From Terebella lapidaria (taxonomy: Eukaryota; Annelida; Polychaeta; Terebellida; Terebellidae), in assembly GCA_949152475.1 (NCBI GenBank), contig OX424563.1:16837001-16901000 (forward strand): a DNA stretch of 64,000 nt. The letters are read 5' to 3'. A program made the translations under genes and the position numbers. The notes under the pieces are model-generated. The model had not been told where the DNA came from. It saw nothing but the letters and a program-made list of their open reading frames with translations, and searched no databases. Positions 48,901 through 57,547 of the stretch are shown here, piece by piece; the stretch's first letter is position 1; the number at the start of each line of letters is the position of its first letter.

Positions 48901-49199
48901 AATGGGTTCGTATGACCTACACACATGGTGTGTATTGGTTACATTTTATTCTGAGTACAGTATACATGTACACTGCAAGTCTCGAATCTTGCAGGATCAC
49001 CAATAAATTCCTCATCTGAGCAAGCCAATGCATTTGTCATGATCTCTGGATTTACCGTTCGCTTCATTTACTCTTATCACTCGACATAAAAAGTGTCACC
49101 CTTTTTATCATGAGACAAACCCTATTGCATATCAAACCCATCTGATATAATTATGGTCTCAAATGACTGATATTGTTACTGAGAAATTTTGAATATCAT
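45920..49199 (-). repeat. Large repeat unit, reversed copy A, first part
   Basis: It is co-linear with reversed copy B (56030-60990). Landmarks are CCAATACATGTACTGGTGAC (45921 and 56030), ATGATACAATGAGTTTCGTC, GGTCTGTTAGTTTGGGAAAG, ACAACTGTTATCTTCTTCCA and GACACCCCCTAGGTGTACAG. It contains the 21-bp minisatellite element at 46675. Interrupted at 49203 by the TTAA insertion; resumes at 53877. Confidence 0.85.
46675..47375. mobile_element. Inverted-repeat element built on a 21-bp palindromic minisatellite, copy A
   Basis: The ends are TACAGAGCTCCTGTGGTGAC and the inverse of TACGGAGCCCCTGAGGTGAT, extending to AATATTTATTAATC.GTGC, so inverted repeats are about 45 bases. Flanking duplications are TGTTTG (46669-46674 and 47376-47381). 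Between the ends run about 30 units of 21 bases, mostly GAAATACTAATTCGTGNNCAC or ATTTAACAATTCGTGNNCACG. Each contains an odd or even palindrome such as TTCGTGCGCACGAA, GTGGCCAC or GTGGGCAC. Related sequence at 60655-60690 and, inverted, about 44195-44235 lacks the element. Frames of 99-171 codons through it (heptads like HEILICG) are by-products of the 7-codon unit. Confidence 0.85.
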
Positions 49200-49494
49200 T
49201 TAAAGGGCCCCTTCACTTCCTTCCACTTCTCAGAATATTTTTGGGCCTATGCATATTGAGTCCTATCAACTGATAGACATGTCAGTTGCAAAATAGTGAC
49301 AATAGAACAGCACACACGGGTCTTGCAAGCTAAAATATCGAGGGATTTCCTCGGTCACTTCCACGGTTCACTTGATGGCTTAGCAAACAGCCATGCGTGA
49401 TTTTTGCATATTCATGAGCTTGGTTAGTGTTGATGTCTCATACACGGTGCCCATTCGTTTCGCGTTGTTGCTAGTATTGATCACGTGACCAGTC

Positions 49495-51291
49495 ATGGCG
49501 GTCGGAAAATTTTCTTTGATAGCTGCGATAATTTTTATGAATATCTACAATCTCGTCAACGATCTAAACTTCAGGAAGACAAATGAAGGTGTCCAAGGAT
49601 ACATAGATCTGAATGAACTAACCAGAAGTGCTCGTGATGACAAATATGCAATGCAATCATGGTTTAAACGATTGACTTTGTCAACTCTTCTGTGCACCGG
49701 AAGTGAGCATGAGCATAGCAACAATGGCCGTAATATAAACAAACGGCGAAAGCGTTCGCAGAAACGGTCAGTGAGAGCCGTCACCTATCTCGGGATCTTA
49801 CTGCTACTGACATCAAACGACGTACAGATGAACCCCGGACCAACCCCTCCTGCCTATCCATGTGGTGACTGTGGGAAAGAGGTTCGTGACTCACAAGCCG
49901 CACTTTGCTGTGATAGCTGTGACGTATGGTGTCATCGAAAGTGCGTTAACATGACGATAAAGGAATACCGTGCCCAGGGTAGGAGTAGTGACTACTGGTT
50001 CTGTAACCGGTGTTACTTGCCGGGGCCAACAGACGCATTCTTCAGTGAATCTGTGTGCAACCTCGATGACTTCATGGATAACAGCACAACGGGCCCGTCT
50101 CCTACCTGTACCGTGAGTGATGACATTGTGAACCATCTCAAGCATAAAGGTCTCACTATGATTCACGTAAATGCTCGAAGTCTGCTTCCTAAACTTGACG
50201 AGCTACGGGACTTAGCTGCCAACTCCAAACCTGGTGTGATCGGGGTAACTGAATCGTGGTTGGACGACACGGTGACAGATGCGGAAATTGACATAACTGG
50301 ATACATCCCCGTCAGAAAGGATCGCAACCGTCAGGGTGGTGGAGTGTGTGTCTATGTTCACAGAGACATTTCTTCGCACGCGATACTTGACATCGGTGAC
50401 AGGTTAGAATCTGTATGGATCGAGCTTAGCCTACCGAAAACAAAACCGATTCTGCTTGGAGTATGTTATCGGCCTCCTCAACAGAGTGATTTTTTTGATG
50501 AACTAGAACTTTCTTGTCTACGTTCAGACTCAGTCACTAAATCGGAATGTATTATAATGGGTGATTTTAATGTTGATATTTCAAATGATGCTATGTCTAA
50601 TACCAGCACTTTGTTATCATCAATGTCCAGGTTTATGTCATTGTGCAATTTAACACAGTTAATTAAAGAGCCTACTCGTGTTACACCTAATACAGCTACA
50701 ATTCTTGATCTAATTTTTGTATCTGACCAAAACAAAATAAGTCACTCAGGGGTACTTGACTACTGTATCAGTGATCACCGACTTGTTCACTGTACTAGGA
50801 AAATTAATCGACGTATCATAGTTAACAAACATTGTAATATTACTACTAGGACGTCCAAGAACTACAGTAAAGAAAACTTGGAGAATCATCTCTCCCAGGT
50901 AGATTGGTCAGATGTATTCTCGTGTGATAACGTTAATATAGCATGGTCTCTGTTCAAGTGTAAATTTCTTCCAGTGATTGATAAAATATCTCCAGTCAAG
51001 ACGCTGCGTGTAAAGGCAAACACTGAACCATGGATGACTGGTGAAGTTTTGCACCTTGTACATGAACGGAACAAAATGTATCGTAAGTTCCGAAAGTCAC
51101 AGGACTCAAAATGGTATAGCCAATATGTACAATTACGTAACACTGTTCAGTATAAAAAGAAAGCGGCAAAGATCGACTACATCAATTGTATGGTTTCTGA
51201 ACATCGAAATAAGCCAAAAAAATGTGGAAATTTCTTAAGAGTATGGGCACATCATCAAAATGTAATGTACAACCTGGTAATATTGGTTTGA
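49495..51291 (+). CDS. CR1-like non-LTR retrotransposon protein, N-terminal part: 2A-like motif, PHD finger, endonuclease
   Basis: 598 codons from an ATG in good context (GTCATGGCG). Residues 1-20 are hydrophobic (KFSLIAAIIFMNIYNL). Basic residues 83-94 precede a hydrophobic stretch and DVQMNPGP at 109-116 (DNA 49819-49842), a 2A-like ribosome-skipping motif with Gln where Glu is usual. A PHD-type zinc finger follows: C123, C126, C139, C142, H147, C150, C170, C173. The apurinic-like endonuclease domain spans about 217-430, with N226, E253 in TESWLDD, GDFNVD at 356-361 and SDH at 427-429. This order is known in CR1-group elements of marine deuterostomes and molluscs. From the A run at 51216-51222 onward this frame leaves the conserved protein: the last 20-odd codons are out of frame and the reverse transcriptase continues in the next frame. 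Confidence 0.9.
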   Translation: MAVGKFSLIAAIIFMNIYNLVNDLNFRKTNEGVQGYIDLNELTRSARDDKYAMQSWFKRLTLSTLLCTGSEHEHSNNGRNINKRRKRSQKRSVRAVTYLGILLLLTSNDVQMNPGPTPPAYPCGDCGKEVRDSQAALCCDSCDVWCHRKCVNMTIKEYRAQGRSSDYWFCNRCYLPGPTDAFFSESVCNLDDFMDNSTTGPSPTCTVSDDIVNHLKHKGLTMIHVNARSLLPKLDELRDLAANSKPGVIGVTESWLDDTVTDAEIDITGYIPVRKDRNRQGGGVCVYVHRDISSHAILDIGDRLESVWIELSLPKTKPILLGVCYRPPQQSDFFDELELSCLRSDSVTKSECIIMGDFNVDISNDAMSNTSTLLSSMSRFMSLCNLTQLIKEPTRVTPNTATILDLIFVSDQNKISHSGVLDYCISDHRLVHCTRKINRRIIVNKHCNITTRTSKNYSKENLENHLSQVDWSDVFSCDNVNIAWSLFKCKFLPVIDKISPVKTLRVKANTEPWMTGEVLHLVHERNKMYRKFRKSQDSKWYSQYVQLRNTVQYKKKAAKIDYINCMVSEHRNKPKKCGNFLRVWAHHQNVMYNLVILV

Positions 51292-53036
51292 ATATCAATG
51301 ATGAAACATGCTATGACCAATCACGAGTGTGTAATAAGTTTAATGAATTTTTCACCACTGTGGCTTCAAATCTGGTAAACAAGTTACCTCTCGGTACTGG
51401 AAAATATGGTAAATCTCATGTACATTCCTTTTATAACAATATGAACAATGTATTCTGTCTCTCTCAGGTACCCGAGGAGAAGGTGTGCAGTATCTTGTGT
51501 AATCTAAATTCGAGCAAGGCTACCGGTTTAGATCAGCTGTCCCCCAAGTTTGTTAAAGATGGTGCCGAGCTCATTTCTAAACCCCTTACCCATATTCTAA
51601 ATTTATCTCTTTCTTCAGGACAAATTCCGGATGATCTTAAAATGGCTAGAGTAACGCCTCTGCACAAGAAGAATACAAAAACAGATCCTGGTAACTATCG
51701 GCCTGTCTCAATCCTAACCACCATCTCGAAATTGTTTGAGAGAGTAGTATATGACCAACTCTATTGCTACCTCTCGGAAAAGGAACTCCTGTATGAGTTC
51801 CAGTCAGGTTTTCGGTCGACATTCTCAACTGAAACCTGCCTGATCCACCTAACGGATTACATTAAAATGGAGCAAGACAAAGGCAATTTCATAGGGATGG
51901 TATTGCTGGACCTTCAAAAAGCCTTTGATACGGTGGATCATGACATACTTCTCATGAAGCTTGAAGCGATAGGGCTTCACTCCTCGGCTGTTAGGTGGTT
52001 TGCCTCCTACTCGCAGGAAAGACAGCAGTTGGTGGAACTGGGGAACACCAAATCTGACCCAGCAAATATAACGTGTGGTGTTCCTCAAGGATCTATACTT
52101 GGTCCTCTGCTGTTTTTAATCTATGTCAACGATATTGCCTCAGCCGTTCAATGTAAACTGCTACTTTATGCAGATGACTCAGCCCTAATAGTGGCAGATA
52201 GGAGTCCTGAGGCTATCCAACATAGATTATCAAGGGAATTGGAATCAATCAGGGAATGGCTGATTGATAATAAGCTCTCCCTACATCTCGGCAAAACTGA
52301 GTCCATTCTCTTCGCCACGAAGAGAAAACTCGTCAAAACTAAATCCATTCAGGTGCAATGTGCTGGCAATAATTTAACATGTCAACAGCATGTTAAATAT
52401 CTGGGCATTACTTTAGATCAATCCCTCAGTGGGGAAAGCATAGTGGACAATATAGTTAAAAAGTCCAATGCTAAACTCAAGTTTCTCTATCGGCAGACAA
52501 ATCACGTCTCACGAGAAACGAAGAAACTACTCGTATCTGCCCTAATTCAGAGTCACTATGACTATGCCAGTACATCATGGTATTCTGGATTGACCAAAAA
52601 GCTCCAAGATAGACTACAGGTCTCCCAGAATAAACTTATTAGGTACATTCTTAGCGCACCGGCCAGAACCCATATTGGTGCTGCGGAGTACAGGCAAGCA
52701 GGTATGTTACCAGTGAGTAAGCGCGTTATCCAGTTGAAGCTCAACCTAGTTTTCAAAATTCTAAATGGTATCGCCCCTAAGTTCCTAACTCAAGGCTTCA
52801 ACTACTCTAGTTCGCAACATTCAATAAACACAAGATCCAGTACATTTTCTCTGCAGGTACCTCATGTTAAATCTAACGGTAAATCCACTTTTATTGTTAC
52901 TGGTATCCAGGCCTGGAATTGTCTTCCTGTTGGTATAGCTACCACCCAATCGTTGCTAAGTTTTAAAAAAGCTGTTAGAGCTCATCTTTTTAATCAAATC
53001 ACTTACCAGGAACAACAAACTTTTATATATGGTTAA
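51222..53036 (+). CDS. CR1-like non-LTR retrotransposon protein, reverse transcriptase part
   Basis: 604 codons open in the -1 frame relative to the upstream part, beginning MWKFLKSMG right after seven A residues. Reverse transcriptase motifs in order are PGNYRPVSILTTISKLFE (156-173), FQSGFR (193-198), LLDLQKAFDTVDHDIL (228-243, motif A Asp230), GVPQGSILGPLLFLIYVND (286-304) and YADD (316-319, catalytic Asp pair). After these come a thumb region and the C-terminal segment typical of CR1 (FKKAVRAHLFNQ). The ATG is probably not a natural start; in this group endonuclease and reverse transcriptase are one polyprotein. All catalytic residues are present, so the copy is young. Confidence 0.92.
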   Translation: MWKFLKSMGTSSKCNVQPGNIGLNINDETCYDQSRVCNKFNEFFTTVASNLVNKLPLGTGKYGKSHVHSFYNNMNNVFCLSQVPEEKVCSILCNLNSSKATGLDQLSPKFVKDGAELISKPLTHILNLSLSSGQIPDDLKMARVTPLHKKNTKTDPGNYRPVSILTTISKLFERVVYDQLYCYLSEKELLYEFQSGFRSTFSTETCLIHLTDYIKMEQDKGNFIGMVLLDLQKAFDTVDHDILLMKLEAIGLHSSAVRWFASYSQERQQLVELGNTKSDPANITCGVPQGSILGPLLFLIYVNDIASAVQCKLLLYADDSALIVADRSPEAIQHRLSRELESIREWLIDNKLSLHLGKTESILFATKRKLVKTKSIQVQCAGNNLTCQQHVKYLGITLDQSLSGESIVDNIVKKSNAKLKFLYRQTNHVSRETKKLLVSALIQSHYDYASTSWYSGLTKKLQDRLQVSQNKLIRYILSAPARTHIGAAEYRQAGMLPVSKRVIQLKLNLVFKILNGIAPKFLTQGFNYSSSQHSINTRSSTFSLQVPHVKSNGKSTFIVTGIQAWNCLPVGIATTQSLLSFKKAVRAHLFNQITYQEQQTFIYG

Positions 53037-53408
53037 TTCTTATGTGGTCTTTTGTTCTAGTCATCATTATTCCTAGTCATATAATTTACACCTGTTCAAA
53101 GTTAAATATAATCTTTACTATGATTATAATTTTTACATTATTATTATTATTATTTTACATGTTTAAATTATTATTATTATTAATCATTATTATTATTATT
53201 ATTATTATTATGTTTACAAAACCATATACACTGTTTAGTCTAGTCTTTGTTAAGCCATGGCTGTCATGTGATACTCTGGGACCACAATGGAAACAAGTGT
53301 TCTACACTTTTTTGTGTTATCCTGGTTTTTATGCCTGTCCATATTTATATTTCATATATTTATGTATGTTGCATTTTAAACCGAATAAATCAAATCAAAA
53401 ATCAAAAG
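53037..53408 (+). mobile_element. 3' UTR and tail of the CR1-like retrotransposon
   Basis: It contains a degenerate (ATT)n microsatellite at about 53135-53213 and ends in GAATAAATCAAATCAAAAAT, CAAAAG. This short direct repeat of AAATC type is the usual kind of CR1 tail, which lacks a long poly(A). The 164-codon frame starting at 53042 is low-complexity and not a gene. Confidence 0.7.
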
Positions 53409-53876
53409 TTAAAATAACGAATTCCGTGTATTTTCAGCAATGTCATGAAAAAATCAATATTCTGAGAAACTGGTGTTGTACACTAATATTCTGTGTATGT
53501 ATCATCGCATTTTACCAGGACCATGTTGGAACGTAGGCGCATCCAGTGTGTTTATAACGACACGGACCCAAACCATACTAAAATCGATATCTTACCAGCA
53601 ACAATGCGGAACGACCGGCCACCGTGGTTGAATGTGTGACGTGTCAGGGATTCCTCTCTCAAAGACCTGATTCCAATGTAAACATAAACTTGCGCGCCTG
53701 TCAATCTTGATGTAAACACCACTTTCAGCCTTCTGTTTCAGGTGAAATAGCGCATAAATAGCCATGTGTATGCAATTCTGGGGATCATACTTAATTGTTT
53801 TTGATATAATTTTGTTGACTGAGCTGGTTTTTCAATTCGAACAAATATTAGTAACTAAGTGCAAATACCGCTTTAA

Positions 53877-55080
53877 CACCTTCTTCCTTGTTTAGTAGCC
53901 ATGTTTCATTGTCCCTCTGCTTTTCGAGAATGACTAGAGGTGACACTTGTGTACAATATGTGTATTCCTAGTAGTTCCATTTAGTTTTCGGTTGTATGAG
54001 TCCAGGTACCATCGTGAAATAACCGTAAAAGGCTTAACAATATATCACCTGCAATATATACATTCACCAGTGTTGTTGGCAGATAATAAATATTGTTTCG
54101 TAGAAAAATAATTACAGTGACACTACAGTATCATTATATCCCAATTATGTTCCAAGAATTCTCCCTCTGCGGGAATGATTAATTTCTTCCAAATTATTTG
54201 CTTGATACCCGAAATGAATACTGAATTTCAGACTGACATTCTGGTATGTTTGATTGAGAAAAAAAGCAAAGTTGCCTTTACAGAGGACTTGCACGCCAAA
54301 AGGAGAAAAGAAAACCGTCCAATAGTTCCTACATAATGGCACAAAATGCCAGTCTGGGAGCAGTCAGGCGTCAAAGGACCTGCAGACATAGGGTTTTAAT
54401 GATGTGTGATCTGGGGATCACCTGGCTTCCACAAATCGACTGCCTTCTGGCCAAGGAAATATTCCCTAGCGACATCACGGTTGAGCACACTGGACCCTTC
54501 TGACAAGTTAATGATCCCAGTGGGATAAATCGCCTCTGTTGAATGCACCAGAGGCAGTTGTATGCCAAATGACTCCTTGATATTTACGGCAACAATATGA
54601 TAGATTGAGAGTGTATCGATGATAAAATCATCGACATTTACAGTCGCTTCAGCTCTCGAAAACCAGCTCCTCTGCTGCTGTATTCCTTGTTTTTTGTATT
54701 CTACTGATTATGTACAAATTATGTAATTTGTACATGAATGAGTTTGGGGACAATAAATTTCATTCAATAGACTTTGTTTATCTACAATTGAATTCATGCA
54801 TATACAGATTGTTTCATCTTGCAAATCAGTGTTTCGTGTCGTGTGGTTCATTTTTGGATTCAAGTACAAGTACTGCTTTTGTGTTTTGGTGTTTCATAAG
54901 ATGCATCCGCCTACCGAAAAGGTTATTATAAGAAATAATAAAAAACTAATCCCAGTTATCATTAAAAAGCAATGGAACCTTGTTCGAACATGCCTGTAAA
55001 CCAGACCTGAATGATGTTGATGGTGTGGAATACTTCGGGTGATTATTATCATAGGAATGCAAATATCAACCTATTACCAG
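53877..55080 (-). repeat. Large repeat unit, reversed copy A, second part
   Basis: It resumes directly after the TTAA insertion with CACCTTCTTCC and matches copy B from 61006 (GCTTTTCGAGAATGACTAGA; TGTTCCAAGAATTCTCCCTC; TTGTTTCATCTTGCAAATCA). It contains block F copy A. 55015-55080 (GATGGTGTGGAATACTTCGG) is repeated at 55608-55670. Confidence 0.8.
54413..54680 (-). pseudogene. Unknown repeat-encoded protein, block F, copy A
   Basis: Minus-strand reading with IYHIVAVNIKESFGIQLPLV, then GIINLSEGSSVLNRDVAREY and FLGQKAVDLWKPGDPQITHH. The upstream part (GAGGAGCTGGTTTTCGAGAG) is broken by a stop. It aligns with copy B (61513-61790) and copy X (32379-32706). Between A and B several changes fall in third codon positions (for example in Q-L, P-L, D-V-A-R-E), suggesting past constraint. 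Family unknown. Confidence 0.5.
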
Positions 55081-55089
55081 CGGCCGGGA

Positions 55090-56029
55090 TTATGTTGCAC
55101 AGCAATTAACTAGTGTTGCTGGGAAAACTCACGCGTGAGTTGGGCTCGAGTGCACCTGGATATTTAAGCAAACCGATGCAAACCGATGCTCTGCTTGTTG
55201 TATTCATCTCCCAGAATATATAGCCCAGCGTGTACTTGTTATTATGGTCATACAGAATACGTACATAGCTACAGCAGCGAGTGTGTGCGTGCCCACTAAA
55301 TTTTGGATCGTGGACAAAGGGGCTATGACTCATTGTAGTATCTTGTATTTTACGTGCAATCAGTCCTTAAGATAGAAGTTGTGATTGTATGATTGTTAAA
55401 AAAATGTATGTGAATTTTCAACATAAAAAATACAGAGATATCATATGTTATATGAACCTCAGTAACAGAAGGTTTGTAGTATACATGGCACAATATTATG
55501 TCCGCTCACGAATACCGAGGAAATTCATACAAAATAATGTGACCATGATCTATGTCAGTTTGAAAGTCTATGTACGTTTGTTCTCATGAACCGGTAATAG
55601 AACAGATAATGATGGTGTGAAATACTTCGGGTGATCAACTCTCATATGGATGGAATATCAACTTATTACCACCAATACAAACAGAGTCTAAAGGTGACAA
55701 TAACAAACCTAAAACACAACATTTGGAATATAAGTAAAGCTCGACCAAATATGTCATCCAAAGACGCCTTGCGTGTTGTCATCAGGGGCAGACAATGTGT
55801 AGTGTTTTACTGTACATCTGGTGGAATTACCCCGTACGAGGAATACTATTCTTCTGAATATGTTATATCCAAGATTTAGTGTGATCCCTAATTTATGGAA
55901 TATTTATATCCAAATTCGTGCGAAAGTAATTTTTACGGCATAAAACATCGTGGTTATGACTGCGGGTGGCAAATTAGGTGGGAAAAGCTAATATGTCATA
56001 TAGTTGGGCATTTGTCATAAAAAAATAAT
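55090..56029. other. Spacer between reversed copies A and B, no gene recognised
   Basis: It holds a duplicated GTG.AATACTTCGGGTGAT segment (55608-55670, partner at 55020) and several short open frames of 66-82 codons with no recognisable features. No element ends were identified. Confidence 0.4.
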
Positions 56030-56789
56030 CCAATACATGTACTGGTGACAGAATCTAATCACTGGTAACCGCATCAGTCAGTCCATTGTCATTGGTCCCA
56101 CGGGGGCTGACTTTCTGTGTAAATATTACTAGTAACGGGAACTGATTCTTGCCGTCTGAGGATAGCAAACAAACAAGATGTCGTCTCGTGACCTTTCACC
56201 ATCTCTTGGAAATGGGATAAACTTAGAGTGTGTGCGGGTAATATACATGCACTAGCTGCAAAGGATTCCTTGAAATCCATCAAAGATTTTTCTACCGCTG
56301 TTTAGTGTGAGCTTCAGCCGGTCGTGGTCATTATATCAGTAAAACATGATACAATGAGTTTCGTCAACCAACTGGTGGGATCTGTGTATCAACCAATATA
56401 CGGCTTAGTACAAGGTTTTGGTGATGACAATAAACAATTAACATCAAACATTTTGGAATAGCGACAAAGCCCGATCAAACAAAAGCAGTACTGTCGTCAC
56501 CAAGTCTGGGGCAAGTCTGGGGCAATACAATTGTTTCTACTTTCATAGTACATCTGCTAGTATATTTGCACATGCTCTTTCTATGTTTTTGATGTGTGTG
56601 TTTAGGGGTCTGTTAGTTTGGGAAAGGTTATGGTGGGTGTTTTATCTCAATAAAAACTATTTATTAGATCACATCAATATCGAAATTGGTTGCTGTCCCG
56701 CCGTCCGGCAACGGTCATCTGTATGAAACGCAATGATTTTGTAACGTTTATATTCTTGACATAAATGTGGCAAGGCTGACTGGTGTTTG

Positions 56790-57469
56790 TACAGAGCTCC
56801 TGTGGTGACATACCAAAAATATTTATTAATCTGTGCACACGATTCAACAATTCATGCGCACGAAATACTAATTCGTGTACACGAAAATACTAATTTGTGG
56901 CCAGGAAATACTAATTTGTGGGCACGAAATACTAATTCGTGGCCACGAAATACTAATTCGTGCGCACGAATTGTGGGCACGATTTAACAAATCATGGGCA
57001 CCATTTAACAATTTGTGCGCACGATTTAACAACTCGTGGGCACGATTTAACGATTTGTGCACACAAATTACTAAACCGTGCACACAATTTAACAATTGTG
57101 GCCACGAATTAACAATCTGTGGGCACGATTTACTATTTCATGCACACAAAATACTAATTCCTGGGCAGGAAATACTAATTTGTGGGCACGAAATACTAAT
57201 TCGTGCACATGAATTGGTAAATCGTGCCCACAGCTTAGACATACCTATCCGTGGCCACTAAATACTAAATCTGTTCAATTGTGCACACGAATTGTTAAAT
57301 CATGCCCACGGATTGTTAAATCGTGCCCACGGATTAGTTAAGGTAATCTGTGTGCACGATTTAACAATTCGTGCACACGCTTTAGCAATCACTAATTCGT
57401 GCACACGAATCATTGAAACGTGCGCACGGATTAATAAATATTTTGGTACATCACCTTAGGGGCTCCGGA
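56790..57469. mobile_element. Inverted-repeat element built on a 21-bp palindromic minisatellite, copy B
   Basis: Same ends as the copy at 46675 and the same TGTTTG flanks (56784-56789 and 57470-57475), so it was present before copies A and B separated. The internal array has different unit counts, for example two successive GTGCCCACGGATTGTTAAAT-type units near 57305-57335 that copy A lacks. Non-coding. Confidence 0.85.
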
Positions 57470-57547
57470 TGTTTGCGAGAGTCTTCCCAGATCTTTTTTT
57501 TTTACAGATTCGTGGTTTTCCTATATGGTTGCTTTTGTCTCGTTTTT

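Larger units (their letters stand above)
49204..53872. mobile_element. TTAA-flanked insertion containing the CR1-like retrotransposon
   Basis: It is bounded by TTAA on both sides (49200-49203 and 53873-53876); copy B has a single TTAA at 61002-61005 in otherwise matching sequence. The ends AGGGCCCCTTCACTT and, inverted, AGCGGTATTTGCACTT are weakly inverted. TTAA duplications are typical of piggyBac and Kolobok elements. The retrotransposon accounts for about 49.3?-53.41 kb, leaving roughly 0.3 kb on the left and 0.46 kb on the right that may be the host DNA element. The exact retrotransposon 5' end is not determined, and no transposase is seen. Confidence 0.65.

Noticed and set aside
53042..53536. 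164-codon frame after the retrotransposon
   Set aside because: It is mostly an (ATT)n tract and 3' UTR, with a low-complexity Ile/Leu-rich translation.
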